From IMG/VR virus record IMGVR_UViG_3300028073_000018, positions 1 to 43,313 of that record: a stretch of DNA of 43,313 nt. One strand, 5' to 3'. The translations under genes and the position numbers were made by a program. How positions within the stretch are numbered: the stretch's first letter is position 1; each line of letters begins with the position of its first letter. Source of the stretch: a virus. The notes beneath the pieces are model-generated. The model was not told the DNA's origin. It did not search any database and saw only the letters and a list, made by a program, of their open reading frames with translations. Below are positions 23,343 through 31,360 of the stretch, piece after piece.

Positions 23343-24743
23343 ATGGATTCCCAAGACTTACGCAATCTCTACGAAGCATATACTAATGTTTATGAGCAGC
23401 AGATTGGTGTTCCTCTAAAGAGTGCATCTGACCGTGATGCAAAGAATCAATTGCAAAAAATGATTCCAAAGGGAGAGAAGGTATATACTCCCAAATCAAC
23501 ACTGCAAAATGCTGCTTATGAACCAGAAGGTGAAGAAATTGAAGAAGATATAAGAAGTAGAGATGTAAGTGCAAGAGGTGGGTTTGATCCAAGATTTGAT
23601 AGAAAACCAACAACTACTGGCAGTGGACAAGTTAGAACTCCTGGTGGACCTGTAAGAACTCCTGGTGGTCCAGTAACAACTCCAAGACCAACAGGACCAG
23701 TAGCACAAGCACCAAAACCTGCTGGTGGACTCCTTGGTTCATTAGATAAAGCTGCTAGAGATACTGCAGGCAGAGTTGGTGAGGTAATTGGCAGAGAAAA
23801 AGCAAAGAGTGTCCCTGGTGCAAATGTTCCTATTATTGGTGATGTTATTAAGAATGAAGGTGGAAGAAGGGGAAGAAATCAAGCACAGGGAATGTATGAT
23901 AAGGCAAAGGAAACTCTTGGTAATGTCTTGAAGCAAGACTATGATTATGAGATTGATGAAATGGCAATAAATCCAAATAGTCGTTTCACTACAAGTGCCC
24001 AAAGAAATGCATATGCTTCAAATCAGATTGGTTCAAAGCAATTTTCTGATAGAGGTGGATATGCAGGACTCAAAGCAGGTGGTGGACAAGCAGCACTGAA
24101 AAAGGGAAGCAGTGTAAGTGATGTTCTTTATGCAGGACAAAAAGCAAAGCAAGCAAAAGCACAACAAGATTTCTCAAATAGAATAAACAAACCTGCTCAA
24201 CAGCAATCTACACCAAAAAAACCAATGGATGATTTTGCTGCTGGTGGTGGTGCCGCAAAGATGAAAGCAACTGGTATGACTAAAGACCAGGTAATTGCAC
24301 AAGGTAAAAAGAATCTTGCTAATTCATATGAACCAGATTTGTTTGATGTTATTCTTGAGTATCTGGTTGCAGAAGGATATGCAGATACTAATGAAAATGC
24401 ATTAGTCATTATGGCAAATATGAGTGAAGAGTGGAGACAAACAATTATCGAAGCAGAAGTTATTGCTATGAAAGGTGGAGTTCCTGGTTCAGTGAAAGTT
24501 AGACCATCATTAAGTATTCCTGGAACTGATATTGGAGTAGGTCCAAATAAACCAGTTCCTGGGACATTTACAACTACAACTCCAGGTCAGAGGGAGAAAA
24601 TTAAACAAGGTGATACTCATATTGACCGTGGTGTAGGTGGTATGCAACCAAGACAAGGTGCAGGTCCAACTGGAGATGAAAGAAGGAGATATAATTCTCA
24701 AGTTGCTAGAAGTAGAACTCCTGGAAAACCAATGCCCCAGTGA
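23343..24743 (+). CDS. Cyanophage virion-type protein, low complexity
   Basis: 466 residues. The start MDSQDLRNLYEAYTNVYEQQ is of a type I associate with cyanophage virion proteins and may itself be a targeting signal. The middle is disordered, rich in Gly, Pro, Lys and Gln, with short repeats (VRTPGGPVRTPGGPVTTP). Residues ~330-375, YEPDLFDVILEYLVAEGYAD then ALVIMANMSEEWRQTIIE, are a recognisable cyanophage motif found in several proteins of such genomes. A strong terminator follows at 24765. Probably a head or internal protein; no catalytic motif. Confidence 0.75.
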   Translation: MDSQDLRNLYEAYTNVYEQQIGVPLKSASDRDAKNQLQKMIPKGEKVYTPKSTLQNAAYEPEGEEIEEDIRSRDVSARGGFDPRFDRKPTTTGSGQVRTPGGPVRTPGGPVTTPRPTGPVAQAPKPAGGLLGSLDKAARDTAGRVGEVIGREKAKSVPGANVPIIGDVIKNEGGRRGRNQAQGMYDKAKETLGNVLKQDYDYEIDEMAINPNSRFTTSAQRNAYASNQIGSKQFSDRGGYAGLKAGGGQAALKKGSSVSDVLYAGQKAKQAKAQQDFSNRINKPAQQQSTPKKPMDDFAAGGGAAKMKATGMTKDQVIAQGKKNLANSYEPDLFDVILEYLVAEGYADTNENALVIMANMSEEWRQTIIEAEVIAMKGGVPGSVKVRPSLSIPGTDIGVGPNKPVPGTFTTTTPGQREKIKQGDTHIDRGVGGMQPRQGAGPTGDERRRYNSQVARSRTPGKPMPQ

Positions 24744-24764
24744 GACACTCCATAAACTGTCCCC

Positions 24765-24789
24765 AGACCCTGCAAGGGGTCTTTTTTTT
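24765..24789 (+). terminator. Rho-independent terminator
   Basis: AGACCC, short loop, GGGTCT, then eight T residues (24782-24789). Textbook intrinsic terminator closing the capsid-targeted/structural module. Confidence 0.9.
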
Positions 24790-24790
24790 G

Positions 24791-24799
24791 TGCTATACT
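24791..24799 (+). promoter_or_regulatory. Extended -10 promoter candidate
   Basis: TGC followed by TATACT gives an extended -10 (TGn-TATAAT type) directly after the terminator. No -35 is visible. Confidence 0.4.
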
Positions 24800-24885
24800 A
24801 CAGAAAATCCAGGATTTGGTTGGTCTTTGGGGAGAGGGTCAATCAAAAAACTGCCCTAATTGGACACCAAAAGGACTTACTTCTG

Positions 24886-24894
24886 TGCTAAAAT
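24886..24894 (+). promoter_or_regulatory. Extended -10 promoter candidate
   Basis: TGTGCTAAAAT (TG-n-TAAAAT) lies 24 bases before ATG 24918 and repeats the TGTGCTA of the element at 24791; no good -35. Confidence 0.45.
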
Positions 24895-24917
24895 TTTTCT
24901 ATACAAATGTTAATTCA

Positions 24918-25328
24918 ATGAAAAATCTAAAAATTGTAGCAATCAAACGTGAAGATGGTCTGTATCACTTTGACCATCCCCATAATGACACAGTTGAAGA
25001 ACTGCTGATGAATGGAACTGAAGAAGCAATTGATGAGCATTGCTACTTCAAGACTGGAAAGTATCCGATTGAAGGTGATGAAGTTGAGATTTCTCTCTTC
25101 CTTGAAGAACCTGCTGATTATGATACTCTTCTTGTGAAAGAAGTGTCTGATGAAGAAGGGACAACTTATACTGATACCACAATGTGTGTTCCTGTTTGGT
25201 TGTGCCCTTGGTTGCAGGGATTCTTTGGTGAAGTTCCTGATGAGATTTACATCAAAGTGCGTCCAATCAACAAAGGTCTTGAGAGTTTTGTTGCTGCAAC
25301 TGGTATGCGAGGGATGCTCAATAAATAA
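24918..25328 (+). CDS. Acidic hypothetical protein
   Basis: 136 residues from ATG 24918; the frame stays open upstream to 24816 but that would run through the promoter candidate. MKNLKIVAIKREDGLYHFDH, then long acidic stretches and MCVPVWLCPWLQGFFGEVPD. PVWLCPWLQGF with two Cys is distinctive but not recognised. It follows the strong terminator, so it has its own transcription start. Confidence 0.72.
   Translation: MKNLKIVAIKREDGLYHFDHPHNDTVEELLMNGTEEAIDEHCYFKTGKYPIEGDEVEISLFLEEPADYDTLLVKEVSDEEGTTYTDTTMCVPVWLCPWLQGFFGEVPDEIYIKVRPINKGLESFVAATGMRGMLNK
25321..25327 (+). promoter_or_regulatory. Late-promoter-like ATAAATA
   Basis: AATAAATA overlapping the upstream stop codon, about ten bases before ATG 25337. 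Spacing is shorter than for other late motifs here. Confidence 0.3.
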
Positions 25329-25336
25329 AAGTAAAA

Positions 25337-25921
25337 ATGAATATTGAAATTAATAATGATCCATTTCCTCATATTATAATTGAAAATTATTTTAATGAAG
25401 ATGAATGTGGGTTAATTTGGAAAGAAATTGAATTTTTATTTCCTAAACTTTCAGATCCAACAGTTTTTGCTGGTGCAAAAAACCCAGATGGAAGTTTTAT
25501 GACAAATTCTTATGGGATGACTTTGGATAATGTCTATAGAAATAGAGATATATCTGACATATTGACATTTTCAAATAAAATTTTTAGTAATGAACTTTTT
25601 TTAAAATTAATAGAAAAAAATGACTATTGGTATACAATAGATCATTCATCATCCGATTATACGAAATTAAGATATTATGGTGAAGGTACTAAATATGATC
25701 CACATCAAGATACATGGGTAAATGTTTTAGTTTCTACTACTTTTTGTAAAGATGAATTGGAAGGTGGAGATTTATATTTCCCAAATCATAATTATCTAAT
25801 AAAAAGTGAGCATAATAAGACTGTAGTTTTTCCTGGATGGATCAGACATGGGATCACTGAGGTTATAAAAAATTATAGATTTGCAATTACTAAATTTATT
25901 CATTGTGGAGTTCCAGATTAA
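25337..25921 (+). CDS. 2OG-Fe(II) oxygenase (prolyl-hydroxylase-like)
   Basis: 194 residues with a complete double-stranded beta-helix site: YDPHQDTW gives the HxD metal pair (His123, Asp125), FPGWIRHGITEV gives the distal His171, and NYRFAITKF gives the 2OG-binding Arg181. LEGGDLYFPNHNY is the usual strand between them. The start (PFPHIIIENYFNEDEC) is typical of the P4H-like superfamily. It shares a TAATG junction with the membrane gene that follows. Substrate unknown; a prolyl or lysyl residue of a virion protein is possible because a collagen-like protein lies at 29252, but this is inference. Confidence 0.86.
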   Translation: MNIEINNDPFPHIIIENYFNEDECGLIWKEIEFLFPKLSDPTVFAGAKNPDGSFMTNSYGMTLDNVYRNRDISDILTFSNKIFSNELFLKLIEKNDYWYTIDHSSSDYTKLRYYGEGTKYDPHQDTWVNVLVSTTFCKDELEGGDLYFPNHNYLIKSEHNKTVVFPGWIRHGITEVIKNYRFAITKFIHCGVPD

Positions 25922-26574
25922 TGTCAAACAGAACTCGAAAACACTTTAAGTATATTTTATACATCTTGGGATGTGTATTGTTCTCATTGGGTGCAACATT
26001 CTTTATTGCATCTAATTTGGGAACAAATCCACTGGATGTATTCACCACTGGAGTTAGAAAGCATACAGGATTGTTGATTGGTACAACCCAATCATTATTT
26101 GCAATTACATGTTTGATCATTTGGTCAATCATTTACAACTTCAAGAAAGTTCCACCGATTTCCACATTTCTAACATTTTTCTTCTGTGGATATTTGATTG
26201 ACTTCTTCTTGTTCCTTACTGGAGAACAAACACCACTTAATTCATGGGTAGAACTTGCTATTGCACTATTCTTATGCACTGAAGCAAGTGCTTTGATTAT
26301 TATGAGTGGTTTTGGTATTCGTGCCATGGATCTTGTGGCAATTGCACTTGTAGATAAGACTGGACTTCCATTTTGGGTATATAAAGGAATTGTAGAGGTT
26401 CTTCTTTTCTCAGTTGGTTGGTATCTTGGTGGTGCATTTGGTATCGGAACCATTGCATTCTTATTCTTTGTCGGTTGGATGATTCAACCATTCATTTATT
26501 TGAATCAGAAGTTAGGTGTACCTAATTTCGGTCCTGTAGGTATACATAAAAGATTGGAAAAGGAATCTATTTAA
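25921..26574 (+). CDS. YczE/YitT-like polytopic membrane protein
   Basis: 217 residues, five or six transmembrane segments. ASNLGTNPLDVFTTGVRKHT, then GLLIGTTQSLFAITCLIIW, matches the YczE-family signature (GLGTNPWDVL ... TGLSxGxxQ), and the repeated half includes GFGIRAMDLVAIAL, the second NPxD-like turn. The family is of unknown transport function. Start ATG 25921 overlaps the oxygenase stop, so they are coupled. A membrane protein of this kind in a phage suggests alteration of host envelope transport during infection. Could be acquired from the host. Confidence 0.75.
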   Translation: MSNRTRKHFKYILYILGCVLFSLGATFFIASNLGTNPLDVFTTGVRKHTGLLIGTTQSLFAITCLIIWSIIYNFKKVPPISTFLTFFFCGYLIDFFLFLTGEQTPLNSWVELAIALFLCTEASALIIMSGFGIRAMDLVAIALVDKTGLPFWVYKGIVEVLLFSVGWYLGGAFGIGTIAFLFFVGWMIQPFIYLNQKLGVPNFGPVGIHKRLEKESI

Positions 26575-26612
26575 TAGTAAATGCTGGACACTTTTTGAAC
26601 CGTCCATGACTC

Positions 26613-26641
26613 TTCCAAATCCTTTCGGATTGTGGTATAAT
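26613..26641 (+). promoter_or_regulatory. Promoter with consensus extended -10
   Basis: TTCCAA (26613-26618), 17 bases, TATAAT (26636-26641) preceded by TGG, an extended -10. A small hairpin AATCC/GGATT lies in the spacer. Drives the KTSC gene, which has a strong AAGGAG site. Confidence 0.68.
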
Positions 26642-26670
26642 TAAAAGACAAAAGAAGGAGAACCACGTTA

Positions 26671-26913
26671 ATGTCTCTGATTGAATTTACTAATTCATCT
26701 GCAATTTCAAAGATCTCATTTGATCATGATGATTCAGAGATTGGTGTTGCATTTACTGCCAATCCTGATAAGTATTACTATTTTCAATGTGATGATGTGG
26801 ATGAATTTATTGGAAAATTAGAAGAGACTGTGAATGCAAATGAGAGTCTCGGTAAGTTTATTTCAGGTCTTCGCAAAGATGGGACTTTGATCTCTATTCA
26901 AGAATCTAACTAA
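26671..26913 (+). CDS. KTSC-domain-like small protein
   Basis: 80 residues. SSAISKISFDHDDSEIGVAF then PDKYYYFQCDDVDEFIGKLE and ESLGKFISGLRK follow the KTSC layout (SSxIxxIxYD ... LxVxFxxGxxYxYxxVP ... SxGxFxNxxIR). KTSC domains are small beta-alpha modules found next to RNA- and DNA-handling proteins; their role is unclear. A good AAGGAG site precedes the ATG and an extended -10 promoter lies upstream. Next gene is a DNA methylase 11 bases downstream. Confidence 0.72.
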   Translation: MSLIEFTNSSAISKISFDHDDSEIGVAFTANPDKYYYFQCDDVDEFIGKLEETVNANESLGKFISGLRKDGTLISIQESN

Positions 26914-26924
26914 AATATAGTAAC

Positions 26925-27803
26925 ATGAAGCAATTTCCATTAAAGACCTGCTTGAGGTATCCTGGAGGAAAGAGTAAAGCACTAAAAACTCTTGCACCTT
27001 GGTTTCCCACTGATTTTAAAGAGTTCCGTGAACCATTCTTGGGTGGTGGTAGTATCTCACTCTTGGTATCTCAAAATTACCCAAATATTCCTATCTGGGT
27101 AAATGACAAATATTATTATTTGTATAATTTTTGGGTACAACTTCGTGATAATGGTCAAAAATTATCTGATTCTTTACATTCCATCAAATTATCTGTAGAT
27201 GGTGATGATGAAGCACATAAGCAATTATTCAATAACTACCAAAAAGAAATAGAGTCATTAGATCCATTCAATCAAGCAGTTGCTTTTTTTGTAATGAATA
27301 AGTGTTCTTATTCAGGACTCACTGAAAATTCTACATTTTCAGTTCAGGCATCTCGTTCCAATTTTTCATTGATTGGAACACAAAAACTTGTACAATTTTC
27401 TAATATTATTAAAAATTGGAAAATTACAAATATTGATTATGCGGAGGTAATGAATGCAGAGGGTGAAGACGTTTTTGTCTTTCTTGATCCTCCTTATGAT
27501 ATTAAAGACTTCTTGTACGGAACGGACAGAAAATTACACGAAACATTTTCACACCAACGATTTGCTGATGATGTAGATCAATGTCCTCACAAATTTATGA
27601 TTACTTATAATGTAAATGAATGGTTGCTAGAGAGGTATAAGGATTATTATTTGAAAGAATGGAAACTCAGATATTCAATGGTTCATCGTGGAGAAAAAGG
27701 TACTCAAGATAATGTAAAGACAGAACTTCTGGTAACAAATTACGATACAGAGAATTCAACAAGATCTACACTCAACCTAATAGACTTTTTAGTTGCGGAC
27801 TAA
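26925..27803 (+). CDS. D12-class DNA adenine N6-methyltransferase (Dam-like)
   Basis: 292 residues. RYPGGKSK (residues 11-18) and FREPFLGGGSISLL (about 34-47) are the D12-class SAM-binding motifs; FLDPPYD with DPPY at residues 188-191 is catalytic motif IV. VRDKYYYLYNFW-like and NKCSYSGLTENSTFS segments complete the family pattern. It methylates adenine N6, in Dam relatives at GATC. In a phage it likely protects DNA from restriction or mimics host methylation. A Mom-like modification gene lies at 37197. Length and all motifs look intact. The exact target site is not predictable. Confidence 0.9.
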   Translation: MKQFPLKTCLRYPGGKSKALKTLAPWFPTDFKEFREPFLGGGSISLLVSQNYPNIPIWVNDKYYYLYNFWVQLRDNGQKLSDSLHSIKLSVDGDDEAHKQLFNNYQKEIESLDPFNQAVAFFVMNKCSYSGLTENSTFSVQASRSNFSLIGTQKLVQFSNIIKNWKITNIDYAEVMNAEGEDVFVFLDPPYDIKDFLYGTDRKLHETFSHQRFADDVDQCPHKFMITYNVNEWLLERYKDYYLKEWKLRYSMVHRGEKGTQDNVKTELLVTNYDTENSTRSTLNLIDFLVAD

Positions 27804-27973
27804 TGAAAATTAATATAGAATATCAAGATCAGTTTGGTTATTGGAAACATTACCAAACTAAACATAATGAAGCAGATGCTTATCGTACTGCACAATCTCG
27901 TGCAAATTCTACAGGTAAAAGGCATCGATTGATTGATGAAAATCGAAACATTTTAGACATTATAGACAATTAA
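27803..27973 (+). CDS. 56-residue basic hypothetical protein
   Basis: MKINIEYQDQFGYWKHYQTK, then EADAYRTAQSRANSTGKRHR. The pattern (beta hairpin, helix, then LIDENRNILDII) is common among short phage proteins of unknown function. ATG shares one base with the methylase stop. Confidence 0.64.
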   Translation: MKINIEYQDQFGYWKHYQTKHNEADAYRTAQSRANSTGKRHRLIDENRNILDIIDN

Positions 27974-27977
27974 ACTT

Positions 27978-28124
27978 ATGAATATTAAAACTGATAAAGA
28001 AACTGTACAATATGTTTACGATATCCTTTTGGAACATCAAAAAGGATACTCAGATTCTTTTGTTCCCGAAAGAATTAATAAAATTAGAGAATTTATGAAA
28101 ATTCTTAAAAAACAATTAGAATAA
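27978..28124 (+). CDS. 48-residue hypothetical protein
   Basis: Helical: DKETVQYVYDILLEHQKGYS and PERINKIREFMKILKKQLE. Not recognised. Last gene before the terminator at 28145. Confidence 0.6.
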   Translation: MNIKTDKETVQYVYDILLEHQKGYSDSFVPERINKIREFMKILKKQLE

Positions 28125-28144
28125 CTTATATGTAATAATAAAAA

Positions 28145-28178
28145 AATACCCCAGAGAGCACGACTTCTCTGGGGTATT
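28145..28178 (+). terminator. 13-bp perfect hairpin terminator
   Basis: AATACCCCAGAGA (28145-28157) and TCTCTGGGGTATT (28166-28178), loop of eight. Flanked by an A-run upstream; the T-tract is weak, so it may work in both directions or as an mRNA 3' stabiliser. A second short stem GTCCC/GGGAC follows at 28194-28207. Confidence 0.75.
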
Positions 28179-28259
28179 GTATTGACCACACACGTCCCGA
28201 TAGGGACTATCATATTTATAACACTTTTTTATGAAACAGTCAAACCATTATTAATCTGT

Positions 28260-28267
28260 TATAAATA
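28260..28267 (+). promoter_or_regulatory. Late promoter TATAAATA
   Basis: Exact late octamer, 300 bases upstream of the next start codon. It would produce a transcript with a ~295-base leader. Confidence 0.65.
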
Positions 28268-28567
28268 ATCACAGGAGATTTTTCTCCCGTTAGAGCTTAG
28301 ACGTATTACTAAGTGATCCATTGGTTCACTCATTAATGCCTCAGTAGAGCTCCATTAAGAGCAACCAAATACCCGCACGAAACCCTTATGGGTTGGGTAA
28401 TGACCTCACACGTTCGTATATCTCTAACTTAGTGATATATGTTAATCCTGATAGAAGTATTCCCAAGCAACTCACATGCCTACGGGGGACTTGCATGGCA
28501 ATATGTCATGAGGGATTAACATTTTCACTCTCTTCATAAAAAATGTTAATCCCTTAAGGAGAAAAAA
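28268..28567 (+). ncRNA. Long structured 5' leader with mutually exclusive stems
   Basis: No reading frame of note. Several stems are visible: GGAGA/TCTCC (28273-28286), AACCC/GGGTT (28381-28394), CATGC/GCATG (near 28475-28497). ATGTTAATCC occurs twice (28439-28448 and 28543-28552) and both copies can pair with one GGATTAACAT (28513-28522). The downstream pairing is a 14-bp perfect stem (28512-28525 with 28540-28553) ending just before the AAGGAG ribosome site. This is the layout of an attenuator or translational switch; whether it responds to anything is unknown. Confidence 0.6.
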
Positions 28568-29197
28568 ATGGCTGACACAATTTACGCACCAGATCCCTGG
28601 ACTGCACTTTCATAGCAGCACTCAGATATTCGTAGAGAAGCAGTAGAGCACACAGCAGCAATTCGTACTGATGTTGCTTTTGAATCAGGTAGAACTCGTG
28701 AGCAAGTTGCTACCAAAGCAGATGAATTAAATGATGCTATCAAGTCCTCAGGTTGGGCACTTTCCGATAGAGTTCAGGACGAAGCAGATCGTCTTGCTGG
28801 TAAGCAAGTAGATTTCTACATTGCTCAACAGCAAGCATATGCTGCGCATCTTGCTGAACTATCAAGACTTGCCGTTGCTGTTGATAAGAATGCTGAAATC
28901 AGTGCTCTTTCAACTCAGAAGTATGTCTCTGAGGATGGTGAGAAGACCCGTGCTCTCATCAATGACCTCAAGAATTCTGACCTCAATCGTATGCTGATTG
29001 AAAGAAACAGTGATGTTAATTTCTATCGTGCTGAGGCAGATCGTTTCGAAGGTCTCTATGGCAATGGTCAGTATGCTGCCCTTGCTTCTCAAATCAATGC
29101 TCTGAACTCCAATTTATCAGAAACTCGTCAGGGTCTCTATAACTTTGGAACCATGGCAGGTGTAGGTCAATCCTCAACTTCCAATCAGGTCCGCTGA
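28568..29197 (+). pseudogene. Helical virion-type protein interrupted by in-frame TAG at codon 16
   Basis: A 209-codon frame begins at ATG 28568 behind AAGGAG, reads MADTIYAPDPWTALS, meets TAG at 28613-28615, and continues in frame as QHSDIRREAVEHTAAIRTDV to a TGA at 29195. The rest is a long helical protein with coiled-coil character (VQDEADRLAGKQVDFYIAQQ). Codon use stays phage-like, so the frame was functional recently. CAG to TAG is a single change. Options are a nonsense mutation, readthrough (TAG followed by CAG), or sequence error; no tRNA with anticodon CTA is visible in the window. Confidence 0.7.
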
Positions 29198-29213
29198 TTA
29201 TTCATAGTTAAAT

Positions 29214-29233
29214 GGGGGGGATTCCCCCCTTTA
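29214..29233 (+). terminator. G-run/C-run hairpin
   Basis: GGGGGG and CCCCCC separated by ATT, followed by TTTATT, 17 bases after the interrupted gene. Short loop makes it unusual; likely a weak intrinsic terminator. Confidence 0.55.
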
Positions 29234-29251
29234 TTCTTAGGAGAATGAACT

Positions 29252-29824
29252 ATGGATGACTACGAAAGAAAACTTATAGAGTTAAACACTCTTTTAACTG
29301 CTGCTAAGGGTCATGGTTCTCAAGAGCAACTAAATTCTGCCTTACAGAACATTCAAAAAGCTTTGGATGTAGTTCCTCCAAAATCGGGAACAAGTGTTTC
29401 TAATCTTAGCATTACCATTGAAGATGATGATTGTCCTGATGAATGTCCACCAGGACCTCCAGGACCTCCAGGACCTCCTGGACCACCAGGAGAACAAGGA
29501 CCACCGGGACCCCAAGGGGAACCAGGAGTGTGTACTTGCAAATGCAAAAGCATTCTGGTTTCAAATGATTATACTGCTACTTGTGACGATTATTACATCG
29601 GTGTCAACAGTGAAGGACCTGTTACTATTTCACTACCTGAGAACTGCACCGACTGCTGTGAGATCATCGTGAAGGCAGAAATGGGACCACCTTTAGGTAA
29701 TCGTAAAGTCACAGTTACTACAACTGACGGTAGTTACATTGATGGAACTGACAAATATGTTATGGAAGTACCTTACCAATCGGTCAATGTATTTTGTCGT
29801 GGTGGAGATTGGTACATCATTTAA
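29252..29824 (+). CDS. Collagen-like fibre protein with Cys-flanked Gly-X-Y stalk
   Basis: 190 residues. Residues 1-60 are helical (possible coiled-coil trimeriser). Residues ~67-92 contain eight Gly-X-Y triplets rich in Pro ([19 protein letters not shown]), the collagen pattern. CPDEC before and CTCKC after the stalk suggest disulfide locks. Residues ~100-190 form a beta domain ([15 protein letters not shown] ... [14 protein letters not shown]) that is paralogous to the C terminus of the next gene. Collagen-like stretches are common in phage fibres, where they form trimeric stalks. A good AGGAG site precedes the ATG. Confidence 0.86.
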   Translation: MDDYERKLIELNTLLTAAKGHGSQEQLNSALQNIQKALDVVPPKSGTSVSNLSITIEDDDCPDECPPGPPGPPGPPGPPGEQGPPGPQGEPGVCTCKCKSILVSNDYTATCDDYYIGVNSEGPVTISLPENCTDCCEIIVKAEMGPPLGNRKVTVTTTDGSYIDGTDKYVMEVPYQSVNVFCRGGDWYII

Positions 29825-29835
29825 CGGAGTAAACA

Positions 29836-30447
29836 ATGGCATATTTAGCTCAACCTACATCAAAAACAGAATATGGAGTGGTTGGAGTTGGTAGTTTCAT
29901 CAACGTTTTAGAGGGATTTATTTCTTTAGAACAAGATGTATCACCAAGTTCTTCAGTATCTTTTAATCAAGTTAGTATTGGTGGAAGTAATGTAGTTACT
30001 TCAGTAAATCCAATTGCTGGTGCTGGAGTTACAATTACTAACTTAGTTTCAATTGGAAACACAGTTGGTTTTGCAGTATCGAATACTGGAGTCCTTTCTT
30101 TAATTGCAGGAAATGGTATTACTATATCTAATTCTACTGGTAATATTACTATATCTGCTGCTGGAGCAGACTTAATTGCAACAATTGGTGTCACTAGTAA
30201 CTATACAGCAACTGTAAATGATGAATACATTGGAGTGTATAGTGCTGGAGCTGTAACAATCACACTTCCAATTGGAGTTACTGGTAGAGTTTATACAATT
30301 AAAGATGAATATGGACAAGGATCTGGAAAGATTACTATCCAACCATCTGGACTTGAAAAGATTGATAATGCAAACAATTACATTATATCTGTACCGAATC
30401 AATCGGTATCTATAGTATTTCGTGGTGGACAGTGGAGAATCATCTAA
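29836..30447 (+). CDS. Fibre-like protein sharing the C-terminal cap of its neighbour
   Basis: 203 residues. Residues 1-115 are a Gly/Ser/Val/Ile-rich stalk (SIGGSNVVTSVNPIAGAG). Residues ~118-203, SNYTATVNDEYIGVYSAGAV to SIVFRGGQWRII, align with the C-terminal domain of the collagen-like protein, suggesting a shared trimeric cap or adhesion domain on two different stalks. Twelve bases separate the genes, so they are co-transcribed. Receptor or role unknown. Confidence 0.8.
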   Translation: MAYLAQPTSKTEYGVVGVGSFINVLEGFISLEQDVSPSSSVSFNQVSIGGSNVVTSVNPIAGAGVTITNLVSIGNTVGFAVSNTGVLSLIAGNGITISNSTGNITISAAGADLIATIGVTSNYTATVNDEYIGVYSAGAVTITLPIGVTGRVYTIKDEYGQGSGKITIQPSGLEKIDNANNYIISVPNQSVSIVFRGGQWRII

Positions 30448-30459
30448 TTCGATAGAACA

Positions 30460-31236
30460 ATGACTTTTAATATCAAACCATCTTTACCAGATCATAGAGA
30501 TTACATTTACCATAGTAATAGCACAGAAGTTCTACCTGAATCTGTAGACCTTCGTGAATGGGATACTATTGTCGAATCTCAGGATTTACTTAGTAGTTGT
30601 TCTGCCAATGCACTCACAAATGCATTTGAACTAATGGTAAAACGTGATTATCCAGAATATTTTACTCAACTTAGTAGGTTATTCATTTATTATAATACTC
30701 GTTTTGAAACTAGTTTAGTTGAAGAAGATTCTGGAATGTATCTGAGAGATGGGTTAAAGTCATTGAATAAATTTGGAGTTTGCTCCGAAGAATTATGGCC
30801 TTATGATATAGAAAAATTTGATGATCGTCCCACTGATGAATGTTATGAAGATGCTAAGAAAAGAAAAGTTCTAAAGTATCAGAAACTCATCAGCACCTAC
30901 TACATTACTCAAGTATTGAGCAACAACAAACCAGTTGTATTCGGAATGGAAATTTATGATAGTTTTATGGATCTAAATGAACGTATTTCTACTGTAAGTT
31001 TTCCATCTAGGAAAGAAAAAAGTCTTGGTGGTCATGCTATGTGCATGGTTGGATATGATTTAAAAAAGAGATTATTCTTAGCAAAGAATAGTTTTGGTCC
31101 CAATTGGGGAAACGGGGGGTACTGTTGGATTCCCTTTGATTATATTAAACAGGAAGGATACGACATTTGGACTTTTGATATAAACAATCAATCAGGAGAC
31201 TCAAATGTATTACCCAAGACCTTATCCATATTATAG
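30460..31236 (+). CDS. Papain-like (C1A) cysteine peptidase
   Basis: 258 residues. VDLREWDTIVESQDLLSSCS provides oxyanion-hole Gln41 and catalytic Cys47; LGGHAMCMVGYD provides His192; AKNSFGPNWGNGGY provides Asn210 and the conserved NSWGxxWG-like turn. The mature-domain start resembles family C1A without a long propeptide. Phage copies sit near fibre genes and may process virion proteins or act on host surface protein. The 3' end overlaps the next small gene by 32 bases in another frame. All four active-site positions are retained, so activity is likely; substrate unknown. Confidence 0.86.
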   Translation: MTFNIKPSLPDHRDYIYHSNSTEVLPESVDLREWDTIVESQDLLSSCSANALTNAFELMVKRDYPEYFTQLSRLFIYYNTRFETSLVEEDSGMYLRDGLKSLNKFGVCSEELWPYDIEKFDDRPTDECYEDAKKRKVLKYQKLISTYYITQVLSNNKPVVFGMEIYDSFMDLNERISTVSFPSRKEKSLGGHAMCMVGYDLKKRLFLAKNSFGPNWGNGGYCWIPFDYIKQEGYDIWTFDINNQSGDSNVLPKTLSIL

Positions 31237-31351
31237 AAGATATTGCGATTACGATTGTTATAACCCATATTATTATAATCCATATTGCAATCCATATTAT
31301 TATAATCCATATTATCACCCATATCGTTATTATCCATACTATTCCTACTAG
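31205..31351 (+). CDS. 48-residue Tyr/Pro-rich repeat protein
   Basis: Reads MYYPRPYPYYRRYCDYDCYN then repeats of NPYYYNPYCNPYYYNPYYHP. Nearly half of the residues are Tyr. It ends at TAG 31351. Low-complexity Tyr/Pro proteins like this may be extracellular or capsid-surface adhesives; no homologous family can be named. It is followed by a strong GGAG site for a second Tyr-rich gene. Confidence 0.65.
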   Translation: MYYPRPYPYYRRYCDYDCYNPYYYNPYCNPYYYNPYYHPYRYYPYYSY

Positions 31352-31360
31352 GAGATAATA

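Noticed and set aside
23336-23343. TATAAATA as late promoter of the 23343 gene
   Set aside because: It overlaps the start codon, so a transcript from it would lack the ATG; an upstream CTAAATA/AATAAATA (23319-23329) is a better but still weak candidate.
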